A stretch of 6,435 nucleotides of DNA from Candidatus Brocadiia bacterium (GTDB lineage: Bacteria; Planctomycetota; MHYJ01; JACQXL01), in assembly GCA_020062035.1 (NCBI GenBank), contig JAGUXD010000136.1:1-6435 (forward strand), written 5' to 3'. Below, piece after piece: positions 6,291-6,435 of the stretch. The position numbers and the translations under genes were made by a program. Below the pieces are notes generated by a model. The model ran no database searches. It had not been told where the DNA came from and worked only from the letters and a program-made list of their open reading frames with translations. Every line of letters begins with the position of its first letter. Within the stretch, counting starts at the first letter, position 1.

Positions 6291-6435
6291 ATTTTATGGG
6301 TTAAGGCAAGAAAAATAGGAGGAAATCAGAAATTCTCCAACTCTGTAGAAAATAGTAAAACATCGTTTTAATAATATCATTATTGAGAGATAAAATTAGA
6401 CAAAAAGACCCCTCTGGTTGGGAAAATAATTACAA

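Noticed and set aside
6317..6322. AGGAGG on the plus strand resembling a ribosome site
   Set aside because: No start codon with a lasting open frame follows at a suitable distance.
6370..6384. Perfect 6-bp inverted repeat AATAAT-ATC-ATTATT
   Set aside because: It is purely A/T in an AT-rich non-coding stretch, with no adjoining gene to regulate in view; chance is the simplest explanation.
6401..6425. Possible terminator on the minus strand, with CCC/GGG followed by a T run
   Set aside because: The stem has only about three base pairs, too weak to call an intrinsic terminator.

Overview
The window is about 6.4 kb of AT-leaning bacterial DNA with short gaps between genes and clear AGGAGG-type ribosome sites in front of some genes. 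The initiator tRNA and the NAD synthetase are plainly bacterial. No ribosomal or phylogenetic marker is present. The large unrecognised protein, and a glutamine synthetase fragment that resembles Bacteroidetes-like forms as I recall them, would suit an uncultured or candidate-phylum genome, but this is a weak inference.

Left part, minus strand (3469 down to 1): four genes face the same way with small gaps and look like one transcription unit. In reading order they are a zinc-dependent alcohol/polyol dehydrogenase, an unrecognised tryptophan-rich 445-residue protein, an LsrF-like class I aldolase/thiolase, and the start of a small membrane protein that runs off the left edge. A dehydrogenase with a Schiff-base aldolase suggests oxidation and cleavage (or the reverse) of a small sugar, polyol or phosphorylated ketose. 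The substrate cannot be read from the sequence. No other AI-2 (lsr) genes are visible.

Middle (3470-3613): an AT-rich gap between divergent units, with candidate promoters in both directions.

Right-middle part, plus strand (3614-5592): an initiator tRNA-fMet, a 77-residue single-pass membrane protein with a coiled-coil-like tail, and glutamine-dependent NAD synthetase nadE, all closely spaced. The tRNA shows initiator hallmarks but carries A29:U41 in place of one of the three usual G:C pairs, and a C1.U72 mismatch.

Right part, minus strand (6290 down to 5616): the C-terminal part of a glutamine synthetase, convergent with nadE. It has no N-terminal or main metal-binding region and a stop codon just upstream, so it is probably a gene remnant. 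The last 145 bases (6291-6435) are AT-rich and non-coding as far as I can see.

No CRISPR array, transposase, phage gene or defence system is visible. The points most worth a second look are the unrecognised 445-residue protein, the non-canonical initiator tRNA and the glutamine synthetase remnant.
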